DNA of 64,000 bases, taken from assembly GCA_945643635.1 (NCBI GenBank), contig CALZFC010000017.1:669001-733000 (forward strand), written 5' to 3'. The stretch is from Allodiplogaster sudhausi (Eukaryota; Nematoda; Chromadorea; Rhabditida; Diplogasteridae). This document shows, one piece after another, positions 46,867 through 58,614 of the stretch; the first letter of the stretch is position 1; each line of letters opens with the position of its first letter. The translations under genes and the position numbers were made by a program. The notes below the pieces were generated by a model, which saw nothing but the letters and a program-made list of their open reading frames with translations, was not told the DNA's origin and ran no database searches.

Positions 46867-46960
46867 TAGCCAAAATCGACCAGTTTTTAAATTTTAATAG
46901 TTGTTGATATCCTAGGTTTTAACTAATTTTGACAAGATTTTATTTGTTTAGGGTTGTTGC
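46866..46960. repeat. About 90-bp repeat shared with 61478-61563
   Basis: The phrase agccaaaatcgaccag and then tttaaattttaatagttgtt runs to ttatttgtttagggttgtt in both places with few changes. At 61436-61490 the same sequence is attached to a foldback-element end, so this is probably a truncated copy of that family. Confidence 0.8.
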
Positions 46961-47026
46961 GTCTTGGCATCTTCACGAATGACCGAACAGCCGAAGACTC
47001 AACTTTTTTCTGAATATATGTTATAG

Positions 47027-48875
47027 GATTCTTGCACGCGCAGCCGATAAGAGATGCCATTTTCCTCTTCACTCCAACAAATGCTCCTTCCAAGATGGAG
47101 AGACTGGCCATTCATGAGAAGTGGCCTCTTGTTGATGGCAGATATATTCCCGGCCGCTCCGTCACACTAGCCAGAGAAATACAAGTTAGTTTAATTCCTA
47201 TATATTTATCTTAACAAAAAAAACTTAGCTTCAAATTCGATCTTTATTCGCGCACGAATAAAATTCGAATGGGTTTCCTTTGTCTACGTAGTCTGATGTT
47301 TGCCGTTGTTCTTGTCATCTGAGATTGTTTTCGGGAAGATAATAAATATGTTGATGGTAGGTAACGGTTCTTGCTCGAGATGGAGGGAACATCCTGGAGA
47401 AGCCATACTCAGAGGCAGTTTATCGTCTCGACATGTTCATCCAGAAGAGAATTAAGTTCCTTCTTTTCTTTATTCTTTTACTAATTGTCAGCGGATTTTC
47501 CCTTATTGTTCCCGGTGTTCGCTTTCATACAAACAGTTTTGTATTTTTGTATAATTAAGAATGCTTGAAATATGGAGACGGGCTCTACTCGTACCGAGAC
47601 CTTTGCCTGCGATTCCGGAACGAGTGCCCTGGGAACAAACACATTCACATCGTGTCTGATCTCTTTGCCCACGGCATGAACATCTCGCTTCCTACTATTT
47701 GACTGGGGAGCGAGTGTGTTGGAATTTTTGCTTCATTATTTCTTTTATTTCATAAAATTCACTAAAATAGAAGGATTATGATTGAGGAAATGGAGCGCGC
47801 GATGCGAGAATACCCAGTCGACCCTTATATCTCTGTCACATTCTTCCATTCTCTTCAACTTCAAGGGCGGAATCGGTGGAGAAGAGGATGGGCGAGTGTA
47901 TGGCTGATGCCGCAGTTTCCATTCTCATCACTGGCAAGTCCTCTATCTTCTTCCTTCTCTTTCTATTCTCTACTTCTCTTCCAGCAACAACTGATGCTTT
48001 CTCCTTCGGAATCGGTATCATCACTTCCATCCCCGCCGTGCAAATCTTCTGTCTTTATACCTGCTTTGCCAACAGTATCACTTTCCTTTATGAGGTACGT
48101 TCCTCTACTACTTTCTAGTTTATCTCAATCTTGCCATTGCGATGACCTTTTTCGCTGGCCTTTTGGCAGTCTTCACCCGCTTGGAAGCGCGTGGAGTAAA
48201 CAGCCTCTTTCTGTGTCCGAACATGACAAGCGTGATATTTTTAGTAGTATTGCTTCTGATGTTTCTTCTTTTCCCTCTTCTCCCACAAGAACTGTTTTGG
48301 ATTATAGAAAGATATCATCGACATATCAGAAGTGGTTCAACATGGGATCTCGACCCTCGCTAGCTTCCTTCTCTGTTACAGTGCAACCAACCAATCTTCC
48401 TGCCACATCTCTCTTCTTCGATAAATGGTCTATTTGAATTGTGCTGCTTATTGTGAAATGGCCCCGTTGAAGGTTTGCGCCTGTTCTGATGAACCCCCCG
48501 TGGCCTTCTCATGACCTGGTATGCCATCTACATACCTGCTCATCTCCTATTATTGATGCACGCAACTCAAAGAGGGTCTCGAGCCTATCAATCTGCTTGT
48601 GCAGGATTCGTATGCCATTCCACACTACAGAATACTCCAAGACCATTTCTGGAAGTATGGTTCAATCCTTCAGGTGGGTGAGATCTCACGCGCTCTCTCT
48701 CTTCCCTCTTTCACCCTCTCACTCCACTCCCCATTCCACCCCCTGCTCTCTCTCTCATCCTATGGTGGCTGTGAACAACGCTCCCGACATGCGTCTGCCC
48801 GAGGAACGAGCTGGCTTTCTGTCTCTTGCCCATGAAATGGGTGCTCTCCCCTCACTCTCCTCTGTCACTGATTAA
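47027..48875 (+). pseudogene. Patched-related (PTR) family gene, truncated and frameshifted
   Basis: The exon series matches nematode PTR proteins in order: 47027-47184 (RDAIFLFTPTNAPSKMERL), about 47385-47440 (NILEKPYSEAVYRLDMFIQ), 47560-47690 (YRDLCLRFRNECPGNKHI), 47760-47933 and 47985-48093 (a sterol-sensing segment, TDAFSFGIGIITSIPAVQIF, after a possible GC-AG intron), 48120-48210 (IAMTFFAGLLAVFTRLEAR), 48520-48679 (QLKEGLEPINLLVQDSYAIP) and 48765-48875 (VAVNNAPDMRLPEERAGFLS). PTR proteins are multi-pass membrane proteins with a sterol-sensing domain used in moulting and trafficking. The helix before QLKEGLEP needs a frame change (WYAIYIPAHLL then a stop before CTQLKEG), and the gene stops dead at 48875, far short of family length, so I call it a pseudogene. 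Confidence 0.75.
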
Positions 48876-49839
48876 GATGTTTGATTGGAATGCGAGATAT
48901 CTCGTCGACGACTCCTCACGGCCGGAATCCTCTCTCATCTACTGAACTCTCTCCATTCCATTTGCTCGATTGTTGTTAGCGATGCGTTAGCTTATCTGCT
49001 TATCGGTAACTCCTAAGGTTATCTTGTTGAAGTGTATAAATGTTGTTCGAGTAAAGGTTCGCGTTCTTCGTGTCCAAGAACCCCCCTTTGCGAAAGTTGA
49101 GAGAAATGCAGAACAATGTTCGGGGCAGGGGTGACCGGCGGGGCCGGGGGCCGGGGCCTTTTTTTTGGAATAATTTTGGAAGTGAAACTTTTCTTAGATA
49201 TTTCGATATTTCCTCGGGAATATTGTCAAAATGACAAACAAACAGAAAATAAGGAATTCCTTATTTCTGTTCTTTGTAAGTTTTCTGGTGATGGCTATGT
49301 TCATCTATTTCGACCTGGCAAGAGAAGATGTTTAAATATTTTCTCGCCTAAAGACCGGTGGTGAATATCATGAAGTTAACTTTCTGTAAAACTTACACAA
49401 CGAACAGAAATATACTGTACCGCACCAAAAATTTTCTTGATACAGGCATGTTTTTTTGCAGGCAAATTTCTCGCGAATGCTGTACTTTTGAATCTTTTTA
49501 CTTTGCAAAAGTGTTCGCATGAAGGATATTAACCGACTAGTGCTTAATGCATGAAACAATTGAATTTCATCCTCCATTAACTGATAATTTTGTATCCGAT
49601 GCTAATCTCATGAAAGGACAATGCTTGCCATTGTCCTTTCAAATTCTAGTTCATTCTTTCGCAACAATATGCTTAGCATTCTTCTAGTCCAGCAAACGAT
49701 AGTTCTGAAGCGGTTTCTCTGTCATTCGTTGTGCCTGCCGAGGCTGCGATCGGTTGCCTCTTCCTCTTCTCTCCAATCAATCGAAAATGTCGTCGAGGAA
49801 AAGTGCATCTCTATTCCCTCCACAATCTAATTGTTTATT
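48876..49839. other. Intergenic region with hairpins
   Basis: No gene is seen. A GC-rich patch (gaccggcggggccggggg) lies at 49130-49160. Small inverted repeats include ggaattcc within aaataaggaattccttattt at 49245-49270 and an attgtcctttca/tgaaaggacaat pair at 49612-49640. Confidence 0.5.
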
Positions 49840-50161
49840 TTTCCAAAAATATTTCTTCGTCGATAAAAAAATACTGTGATTTTTTCTTGAATCTTCGATA
49901 TGAAAAATATATAAGTAACGAACAAAAGTTATTTGACAGATTTCATTGCGATGAGTAAAAACTGAGTAGTTTATCAAAATAACATTCTGAATAATAATGC
50001 AATAATTGATTTTTACTTCAAATTTATTTTGATTAAATAAATTTTTAAATCTTTTTTTTGCAGATTATAACTCCAAGTCGGTGAAGTCGGTGGCGCGAAC
50101 AAAGAAGAAGAGGAACGCGGTCAGAAGCCTCGTCCTGGACATTAGCAAAGCTCGGAATTAA
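49840..50161 (+). pseudogene. 3' remnant of a kinase-family gene
   Basis: The final exon 50064-50161 reads SVKSVARTKKKRNAVRSLVL then DISKARN and a stop. It matches the last exon of the kinase gene (57704-57801, SVAPSQKKRNALRSLFLNI). The preceding intron-like sequence (49840-50060) also aligns with 57455-57700. No other exons of this copy are found nearby. Confidence 0.8.
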
Positions 50162-50521
50162 AACAGAAAAAAAGAAAAATAAAAAAAAAAAACTAAATTT
50201 CGGAATACCATATATGTATTAACAAATTTACATCATCCAGTAATAGTTTAAAAAGAGATAACTCTAATCCTAATCTAATATAAAATGATAATAATAAAAC
50301 TATCATTTTACACGCTTGGAATTTACCAGAATTGTGGTATTTCAAGTTTTCATGAACAGCCAATGGTCATGACGATTTTGGTTTGAAGTCGTATGACCCC
50401 AGCGAGCAACTAAAGCTATCTCTGTTTAGGCCTGGACACTTCTTACTGACTTTCCCTTGTCTACTAATAAGTCATACCCTAGTGTTCTATGGCTATAACC
50501 TCATGACAGCTTGAGGTAAGT
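50162..50521. other. Intergenic region
   Basis: This stretch is AT-rich. Bases 50360-50420 resemble 57900-57960 downstream of the kinase gene (gttttggtttg, cagcgagc), so the duplicated block extends past the stop codon. Nothing else is visible. Confidence 0.4.
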
Positions 50522-52410
50522 CTGTAATAAAATATCCCATTCCTCTCGCATCCATCCCAATTGCTCTTACCCCTCATTTGAATAGCTAAGTGCAATCTCA
50601 TTTTCATTCTGACTTCAAGGCATTTCTAGTCAGTCTCCCCTTCTTGGCTCTTCGTGAACGGTTGTCTCTCTCTTGTTATACTGGTGTTGGCCGTTCCAGT
50701 AGATAAACCTCTGAAAACCCGATCATTCCCATTGTCTTCTCCATCGAAAGGAATAGAGAGTGGGGGCTTTGTGATCAACGTTTGTTTGAATATAGCGTGG
50801 GGTCTAAAAGGAGTGTCATCACGAGAGTACCATAAAAAGTGTGGCACCTCAAAGTCGTGATTAGCATAAAAGGTGTGCTGATTTGAATTGTGAAGAGAGC
50901 ATGGGAAGTTCTACCCAAATTTTCATTTGTGGCCGACTCTTGTGTTGAGAAGCATAAAAAGAGTGCTTCCTGAAGGTGAAGAGAAAGTGCACGAAAGGCG
51001 AGTGAATTGATTGTGAGAGCCGATCGGGCTCGAAGAGGACTTAAAGGCGAAGTGATCGCTCGGAAGAGAGGAGACGTGAAGAATTGAAAGTCGACCGAAC
51101 TCGGAGAAAAATTTAAGGCAAAGTGATCGAGGGCGTTTGCTGAAGTTATTACGTGTGGAAAGAAGGCGTTGACTTTACACGTGGAGTGATAATTGTGTTG
51201 AGCATTTGGAGAAGTGTGAACGCGTGTTGCGTGGTTGTCTGTTTGTGACAAAAGGAAGAGAGGCGGAGGTACGATTCGATTTCGAGGTTGTAAGAGAACG
51301 GTTTGTTAAGTTGTCTGTTTGCAACGTATTTTACAGTGAGTTCAAATTATTCCCGTCAGGAAAAGTGACAATGTCGAGGAACGGAAAGAAGAAGAGTTTT
51401 GGAAGAAATGGAAGGCCGGTGGAAGCCTTTCCAGTGATTTCGGAGGAAAGAGACGAATTGGTGAAGAGCGATATTGACGAAAATGTGATCAAAGAGTAGC
51501 AAAGAAAGGAGAATCCTACCGAATCTGATGGTGCGGTGATTGCGAAAATGAAAAAGGAATTGTGGATGATGAAATTCAAAGCCGAGGAAATGAGGGACCA
51601 AATATTCGAGCGGACCGGTAAGCTTGAGAGCATGACGAAGAATGCGAAGTCGGATGTTCTATCTGATGCAAAGCGTGACTTTTTTGAATATGTAAAAATA
51701 GTCGAGGACTACCAAACTTTCAAGAAAGACATGAGGAAAATGAAGTTGGAGGTGCAATCGGAGACTCAATCTGAGTGGAGTGCCAGTGAATGTGATGGAT
51801 GTGGACACATTCAGGGTGTGTGTCCGAAGAAAAGAAAGAGAGAAGCTGAGAGAAAGTAGCAGATGATGTGGAGCTGATGAAGGTTTCCGGACTGAAAAGG
51901 CAGAGATATGTATGTACATTCGCAATGCTATTAGAGTGAACAGAGGTTCGGATGGTAAGAATTTTGCTGGTGGAGATAATGTGTAGAAGTACGGCAAGAG
52001 CCATGATGTAACGGGAATACAGAATTTCAATGTGATGAATGGAGCTCAGAATTTGCTAAGGAAATGTTACAATTTCGAAGAGAATGTTAGTTGGACGAAG
52101 AGTGCCAAGAAGTCCGAGTATTGGCCACGGGACATGCGGTCGGTCGAGGGCGTCCGTTTCGAAAGGAGGTGGATTTAATGGAATGTCCTATTCCTCTCGC
52201 TGCCTTCCCTATTGCCCTTTCCCCTCGTCTGTATAGCTAAGTGCAATTCCTTTGCCATTCTAACTTCAAGGCATTTCTAGTCAGTCTCCCTTTCTTGGCA
52301 ATTCGTGAGCAGTTGCCGCCTCTCACTTCTTGGCCTGATGTCGACCGGTTCTCGAAGATAAGCCGCTGAAAACCCGATCCCTCCCCTCTTCTTCTACGAA
52401 AGGAATAGGC
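50522..52410 (+). mobile_element. Compact LTR retroelement with gag-like ORF only
   Basis: Two direct repeats of about 235 bp (50522-50757 and 52166-52406) share cttcaaggcatttctagtca and cgctgaaaacccgatc-type sequence. A purine-rich tract (gaaaggaggtgga) precedes the second, as a polypurine tract would. Between them lies an open frame from 51371 (MSRNGKKKSFGRNGRPVEAF) to 51859, interrupted once by a TAG at 51497-51499. It is lysine/glutamate-rich, coiled-coil-like, and ends with CDGCGHIQGVCPKKRKR, a possible partial zinc knuckle. No protease, RT or integrase is present. It resembles a non-autonomous gag-only or TRIM-like element. Confidence 0.7.
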
Positions 52411-52867
52411 TACAATAACAGCGTCTTGTTATTACAAGTTGAATGAGCTATATATTATTTCAACAGTTTTATAATTGGGAAACATAAAAAAGCTCGTCGG
52501 TATCTGGCATACTATAGCTCATTGGAAAGATAATGTTTTGCTCTACAACTTAAGATAGAAAACCCATGACTAATTTCCATATAGGAGAATGGCGCATCTG
52601 CAAATTCTAGAGGCCGCTGAGGCCATAAAAGTGAATGTTTTCAAATTCTACTTTAGTAGCTTTATAAAGCAATATCAAAATTTTCACTAACATTACTTTA
52701 TTGTGTGGGAAACAGCGAACTCGAATGTGCGACCATCTCTGCAAGTTTCATCGGGCTCTCGAATTTTAAACCTCGCACAGCTCGCCAAAATGTCGATTTC
52801 AGACTCCAGGATCCATTCCAATCGTTTCGTCGTGTTGAAGAGTACCTATAAATAGCTTTTGAACGAA
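52411..52867. other. Intergenic region
   Basis: No genes seen. Bases 52705-52867 lead into the foldback-element end and may belong to a diverged copy of that element. Confidence 0.4.
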
Positions 52868-52935
52868 CTCTAATTTTGCCGGGTCCCCGGCTCTTTATCT
52901 TCCTTACGATTCTCTCGCAAATCGCGTCATATATA
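52868..52935. mobile_element. Solo end of the foldback element family
   Basis: The segment attttgccgggtccccggc and then gattctctcgcaaatcgcgtcatat matches the right terminus of 1992-3394. The other terminus is absent. Confidence 0.75.
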
Positions 52936-53295
52936 TGTACATATGTATATATGTACATACATACATTCTAGGTCGCCATCACCTCTAGGGGCTGGGACTC
53001 CTCGAAATTCAACACATTGTTGTCCCATGTTAGACGTCGAAAAGTCCAAATTTACCGTCGAGCATAGCTTTGATAAAAATTTTCGAAGGGTTAATTTGTA
53101 TAAATTAGCAAAAAAAATTCATAATTAATACCGAGATAAAAACGCCATATATAAAATTGCGAATTTATTACTGGCAAATTTTTCATGACTTTTTCAAACT
53201 CTAATATGCTTTCAGCGGGGATCAGAATGTATCCTTTCCCCGTACTCTCCGTGCGAATTAAAATTCCGTCTATTTGGCTTCAATCATGGGTAGAA

Positions 53296-53380
53296 AAAAG
53301 TAGAGAAATCACCAATAGTACTACAAGAAGTTTTGAACAAAACCGAAAAACTATTAGTACAATAGGTGATTTCTCTACTT
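53296..53380. repeat. Hairpin with 25-bp imperfect stem
   Basis: The stem agtagagaaatcaccaatag pairs with ataggtgatttctctact across about 30 bp. It lies in the region before the first recognisable kinase exon. Confidence 0.8.
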
Positions 53381-53546
53381 TTATTCGATGTCCTGACTGT
53401 TATGTTTGGTATAGAAAGGTCGTGATATTTGAATGGATCTAATTTAGTAACGCTTTAATTATTCTATTAAAAATTCTAATTTGGATCCCACTGTTAGCAG
53501 CAAATCAAAACATTCGTCTACCTTCACTCGAATAATTAAATATTTT

Positions 53547-53547
<1 letters not shown>

Positions 53548-53595
<48 letters not shown>
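53548..53595. repeat. (TA)n microsatellite
   Basis: A pure AT dinucleotide run. Similar runs are at 45161-45201 and 56139-56160. Confidence 0.9.
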
Positions 53596-53598
<3 letters not shown>

Positions 53599-53700
53599 TC
53601 TAATACTATGAAATAACAGATTTTTGTTTATGAAAAAAACATACCATTAGCGGATTAATTGCTATAAACAACAAAAATATATATGCTTTTACTTTTTCAG

Positions 53701-56700
53701 GAGAGAAATGTTCTGCCCTCGGGAGATACGCTCAAATACGGCTCAAATTCGTCAGTTTCTTTATAAAGACCGAAGAAAAAAACTAATCCGTTTATGCACA
53801 CGATTCCAGGTACAGTATTCTGAAGCTGCTCGGCAGTGGTAAATATGGTGATGTGTACTCAGTAAGTATTCGTATTCTCATAATTGCCAAAAAAGTATGT
53901 GATACATATATAAATAAATGTGAAGGTGCTGCGTGAGAGCGACATGAAGCCGTTCGCAGCGAAAGTGGAGACGAGAACTTCTTCTACTTTTCGACTCAAT
54001 GTCAGCAAGAATAAATTTGCATACATAAAGTAGCCATAAGCCTGTTAAATCAATCTACAATTTGTTCTAGGCCGAGTGCGCCGTGTTCGAGGACATTCGC
54101 AACACGGAGCCAAAGAAGAAAACTCATTTTCTCGAGTGTGCCGACAGGGGTAGCAATCGCACTTCTAATTAATATCATTTCTAATTAATGTCACTATATA
54201 ATTCATATGAATACATAATTAAAAATGAGTGTAAGGCAAGACGGAGTCGTTCAACTACATCGTGATGAGCATCTCTGGCTACAGTCTCGACATGATCGTT
54301 AAGGCTCTCCTGCCAAACAAGCTAGAGTCAGAGATCAAGCCGAACAACTTCACAGTCGGCATTGGCGACAAGGTCAAAACGCTCTTTCTCATCGACTTTG
54401 GCGCCTCGCGCCGCTACGTCGAGCGGAACGGCCAGCTACGGTAGAGTCGCCGAGAGAATCCCAGATATGTCAACGGCCCGGCCCGTCCCTGCCCGAAGGG
54501 CGGGCTGCCGTGATTCCGTGGGCTCGGGCCGCACCGGGCCGGACCTGTGCAGTCCCTGGTCGGCACGCAGGCCCATTCAGGGCCGATTGTAAGAGAAATT
54601 GGTGAATGGTCTACTGTTTTCAAAGTGTTCATTGAGTGAGATACTTCGTATATCACCATAGTTAATAGTCATCCAGAGTGAGACGGTCTATATATTTCGA
54701 TAATGAAATTTTTGATCAATGAATAAATAAATAAGCTATGGTGTTATGAAAATGGGATGCTGTGATATTTTCAAAACTCGGCCGGGCCCAAAATTCTTAG
54801 TCCCGAAAAGAACGGGCTCGGCCGGCCGAAAGTTTCGGCTTTCGGCCCATTGACATCTCTGGATTATCCATACAGTGTACTCGTAATATTCTGGTGTGAC
54901 CAGATGAATACTAGAATACTGTATGAAGATTGCCTCGCCCTCGAATCCCACGGAGCGATCTCGTGTTCACTGGGACCGTGAAGTACGCGTCACGACGCTC
55001 GCACGCGCACCTCGAACTGTGTCGCGCAGACGACCTCGAAATGTGGATCTTCATGATCTACGAGGTTAATTACAATTAATTAATTACCTAATTAATTAAA
55101 CAGCCAGCCAAAGATAGGTTTTTTTTACAACAGTACTGACCAATTTCTTTGCCTCTTCAGCTCTAAAAAAAAAACAAGCTTGTGCTCACGGGAAACGTTG
55201 TTTTGCTATAAGAAGAAAACGTATATCGAATTCTTCCTACTTGTAGGATGCAAGCTATTTTGGAATAATCAAATAAGTCTCCTTATTTCAGCTTTTCAAC
55301 AAGGACAACCCCTTCTGGCGTCGCGTCGTCGACATGTCGAAGGTGGCCGAGAAAAAACAAAAGTTCTTCACGACTACGATAGATTCGTCAGTCTTTCGGC
55401 CATCGAGAGTGATCTTGTTGAATAAATGAATAACTTAGTTAAATTAATTAATTAATTAATTGAATAATAAGTATTTTTTAGCGCCTCCAAGGGAGAAAGT
55501 GGATCCAACGCCGCTGAAAGCGCCGGCTGCCTTCCTCGAGGTCATCAGCCACATCGACTCGCTCACCTTCTCCGAGACGCCCGACTACGATCTCATCCTT
55601 GGCTGCATCCACGGCGCCGCTCGCAAGAATCAGGTATTTCTACATATGTATAAGACAGTGTGAATTAAAAAATTTGTTTTTTTTTCGGCAATTTTCGAAT
55701 AAGCTGTTATTTTTAGTACGGATTTAGAATATTCCACTGCTTGCCATTTTTGACGATCAAATTGCTAAAACGCTGATCTAGCAATTTTAACGATCGTCAA
55801 TAATGGCAAACAGTGGAATGTTCAAAATCCACAGTGGAATATTCTAAATCCGTGCCAAAAATAACAGCTTACTCGAAAATTGCAGAAAAAAAAACAATTT
55901 TTAAATTCACCCTCTCTTATATGCTGCCTACTTAAAAAAAAGGTCAAAAATAATTCTAAAAACGCTGCAATTTTGGCCTGATAAAAAAAGACTGAAAAAG
56001 AGGCAATCGCAACACACGATTTTGAAATTTCAGATCAACCTGGACAAGCTCGAGTTTGAGTGGCAAGACGCGAAGGTCATCGAGAAGCTGGAAGCAGACG
56101 GGGAGGTTATTATTTTCTCTCTAGAAATACAAGTAATATATATATATATATATATATATACCGTATTTGCTCTATTCTACTGAACCCCCCCCCCCCTCTA
56201 ATTGAGCATAGTGTTGAGCACAGTTGAAAAGTGCTATTTGCATCTCATTGTGAGCTTTAGCTGAGTATGTAAATAAATTAAAAAAAAAATCTATCAGGAA
56301 CTTACGGTGGAGATTGAGAAGACTCAGAGGGATGCGAAGGGTAAGAAGTGCGACGATGGCGCCAAGCAAGCAACGTCGCCAACTGTAAACAATTTGAGAA
56401 AAAAAAATAAACTCATCAATGAATTAGAAGTCAATGAATTGATTGACAGTTAGATTTATTGATTGATAAAAAGCTTATCAATCAATAAATCTCTAGCGAT
56501 TGAAGTAGCTGACAACATAAAAGTCAATAAAAGTATTTTTTTAATATTGTGATTCATAGAATTCACAACGGAATAGTGGAATAATAATAAAAACAATTAA
56601 TAAAATGTGTCAGAATGTTTTTGAATTCCTTTTTTTCAGCGGGAGAATATGTCTCCGACGCCAACGTCACCCGCAAGTAGTCCCAGGGGTGCGCGTAATA

Positions 56701-57801
56701 TTTCGCGATATAAAAAAATTACTTAAAAACGATACACACAAAATTGAAAATAAATGTAAAAAAAATTAACTGACTTTTTCTCTCAGCGGATTCTCGGGAG
56801 GAGCTGAAAAAGAACTCCGTTGTGACGAGTGGAGGCAACAAGGAGAAAGAAAAGAAGACGGTAAGTTTTTATTGTATTAGCCTTTTTCCGTCACTATACA
56901 ATGGACTAAGTCACATAGCATTTTAAAAAATTTTAGCTTATAAACTTAATTAAATGATATCATTTTTTTATTTAGCCAGATTCTATGAAAGAGAAGTCGA
57001 GTGGTAAGGGCGAGTCGGAGAAGGTCGGCGGTTCGGAGCAAAAGGCTAATAAATGGTTAGCTCCGCTCACCCGTCTGGAGTAGTTTTATGCTCCACAGAC
57101 CCGTACGACTCTATTATGATCCGCTCCACCCACCCTGCATACTTGGAATGAGAAAAATGGCACAAATAACGCATATTGTATGCATCTCAAGGAGTAATTT
57201 AGCCGTTTTAAATATAAATGCTTTAAATATTTAGGGCTGGTGTCCACCGCATGGTGAAGGAGTCGCCCGACGAGAAGTTCGAAAACGATGAGAACGCTGT
57301 GCCCGCTCTTACGTTTATCGAGCAGCACGAACTCAAGTGGAAGCAAGGTCAGGAAAAGCTTAGTTAAACTAAAGAAATAGTCACAGAACATTTCATCTTT
57401 CTTATGCCACATAAATTTCAAGCTTTCCAAATTTTCCTAAAATATAATTGTTTCTATTTTCCAAGACTATTTCTACGTCGATGAAGAAAGGATTATGAAT
57501 TTTCTCTGAATCTTTGAATCTTGAATATAAAATAGACTATTGACGAACAAAAGATCTTTGACAAATTTCGTTCCGATGAGTAAAAGCTGCATAATTCATC
57601 AACATTATTCTGAATATAATATAATTATGAATTTTGTTTCAAATTTATTTAGATTAAAATATATATAAACAAAAATATATATAAACAAATCTTTTTATTG
57701 CAGATACGAACACCAAGTTGACGAAGTCGGTGGCGCCATCACAGAAGAAGAGAAACGCGCTCAGAAGCCTCTTCCTGAACATTTGCAAAGTTCGGAATTA
57801 A
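53701..57801 (+). CDS. CK1/TTBKL-like kinase-family protein, catalytic loop missing
   Basis: Fifteen exons: 53701-53750, 53810-53861, 53926-54000, 54071-54149, 54236-54440, 54929-55064, 55292-55386, 55482-55633, 56034-56105, 56298-56384, 56640-56688, 56787-56860, 56976-57055, 57235-57347 and 57704-57801. The kinase part shows the glycine loop YSILKLLGSGKYGDVYS, the VAIK-type lysine FAAKVETRT, FNYIVMSISGYSLD, IKPNNFTVG, LIDFGASRRYVERNG, FTGTVKYASRRSHAHLE and HIDSLTFSETPDYDLI, all in CK1/TTBKL order. The stretch that normally holds helix E and HRD is absent: SLDMIVKALLPNKLESE runs straight into IKPNNF. A lysine-rich low-complexity tail follows. The 55386/55482 junction is off by one base for the conserved frame. 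No start exon was identified upstream of 53701. It may be a pseudokinase or a decaying gene. Confidence 0.75.
54460..54850. repeat. GC-rich ggcccggcccg-type repeat inside a kinase intron
   Basis: This intron carries acggcccggcccgtccctgc at 54475 and a reversed counterpart near 54779-54845 (actcggccgggcccaaaatt, cggccggccgaaag). The base composition differs sharply from the AT-rich surroundings, suggesting an inserted repeat. Confidence 0.6.
55683..55915. mobile_element. Foldback miniature element in a kinase intron
   Basis: The left half, with gcaattttcgaataagctgt then tacggatttagaatattcca, is mirrored by the right half (tggaatattctaaatccgtg, then aacagcttactcgaaaattg). The centre holds the small inverted pair aaattgctaaaacg/ctagcaatttt. 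Total about 230 bp. Confidence 0.85.
56452..56492. repeat. Near-perfect 18-bp palindrome
   Basis: agatttattgattgataa is followed by aaagc and the exact reverse complement. It lies in the intron after exon 56298-56384. The paralogous introns at 34380-34445 and 58740-58790 carry only diverged versions. Confidence 0.8.
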
Positions 57802-58614
57802 GCGGCAAAAATGAGAAGAAAACAATTCTGTAAAAAAAAAACTTAATTTCGAAATACTAAAGCCAAATTTTTGTCTTTCAATATTTCATCATCAGCTAAA
57901 CGTCATTATAGTTTTGGTTTGGCGTTCCAGCGAGCGCAGCGCGCAACTACAAAGTTTTACTTGTTCTATATCGAGTTTAAATTATAATTGTTATCAAAAA
58001 CCTCTTTCAGGAGCATTCGCCAACCGTAATTACATATTTTCCAATTCGTAGTCCCATTATGAAGCTCATTTTGACAACTCAAATCTGCATACTCGAATAT
58101 TACCAAAATGGCCTTTGCAAATTGCATTTTACTTCTTTTAGCTCTGAGACTATGCTATGGAATTAATTAAAGGAACTGTCCATGGAGTTTGAAAGCCGCT
58201 TGTGCAGAACTAACGTTTGAATTCGCGCAAGATATTGTAAAAAGTTTTGGCGGTATGCTAGCACAGTATCCATCACTACAAACTAGACATTGTGAGCCTT
58301 TTTCTCTCTGCCTCTCTTCTCTTCCCTCGAATCTCAAGCATGGCTTGCCGCTTCGCACCTAGTTTTCACCTTCTTTCTGGTAGAATGAGGGAGTGCATGC
58401 GGACAAAATAGGCAAGGGGTGATGACGTCACTCCCTAAATTCTACAGTACGGCGTTTGGAAAATGTGGTTTTTCTCCTCAGGGCCCCTTCAGGACGCATT
58501 CTCACTTTTCCTAATGATGTTTCTAGTTGGACCGGATAATATTAACAAAAAATTCAGTAACATTGTAATCTCCATGGACAGCTCCTTTAAGAAATCTTTC
58601 AGGAGCATACTCAG
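57802..58614. other. Region between kinase gene and tail-gene copy B
   Basis: Bases 58020-58170 match 34570-34720 in reverse orientation. No kinase exons precede copy B. Nothing else is recognised. Confidence 0.4.

Noticed and set aside
57056..57430. 114-aa minus-strand frame opposite kinase exon 14, and its counterpart at 41194-41520
   Set aside because: They are antisense shadows of a conserved plus-strand exon with matching splice sites in three paralogues.
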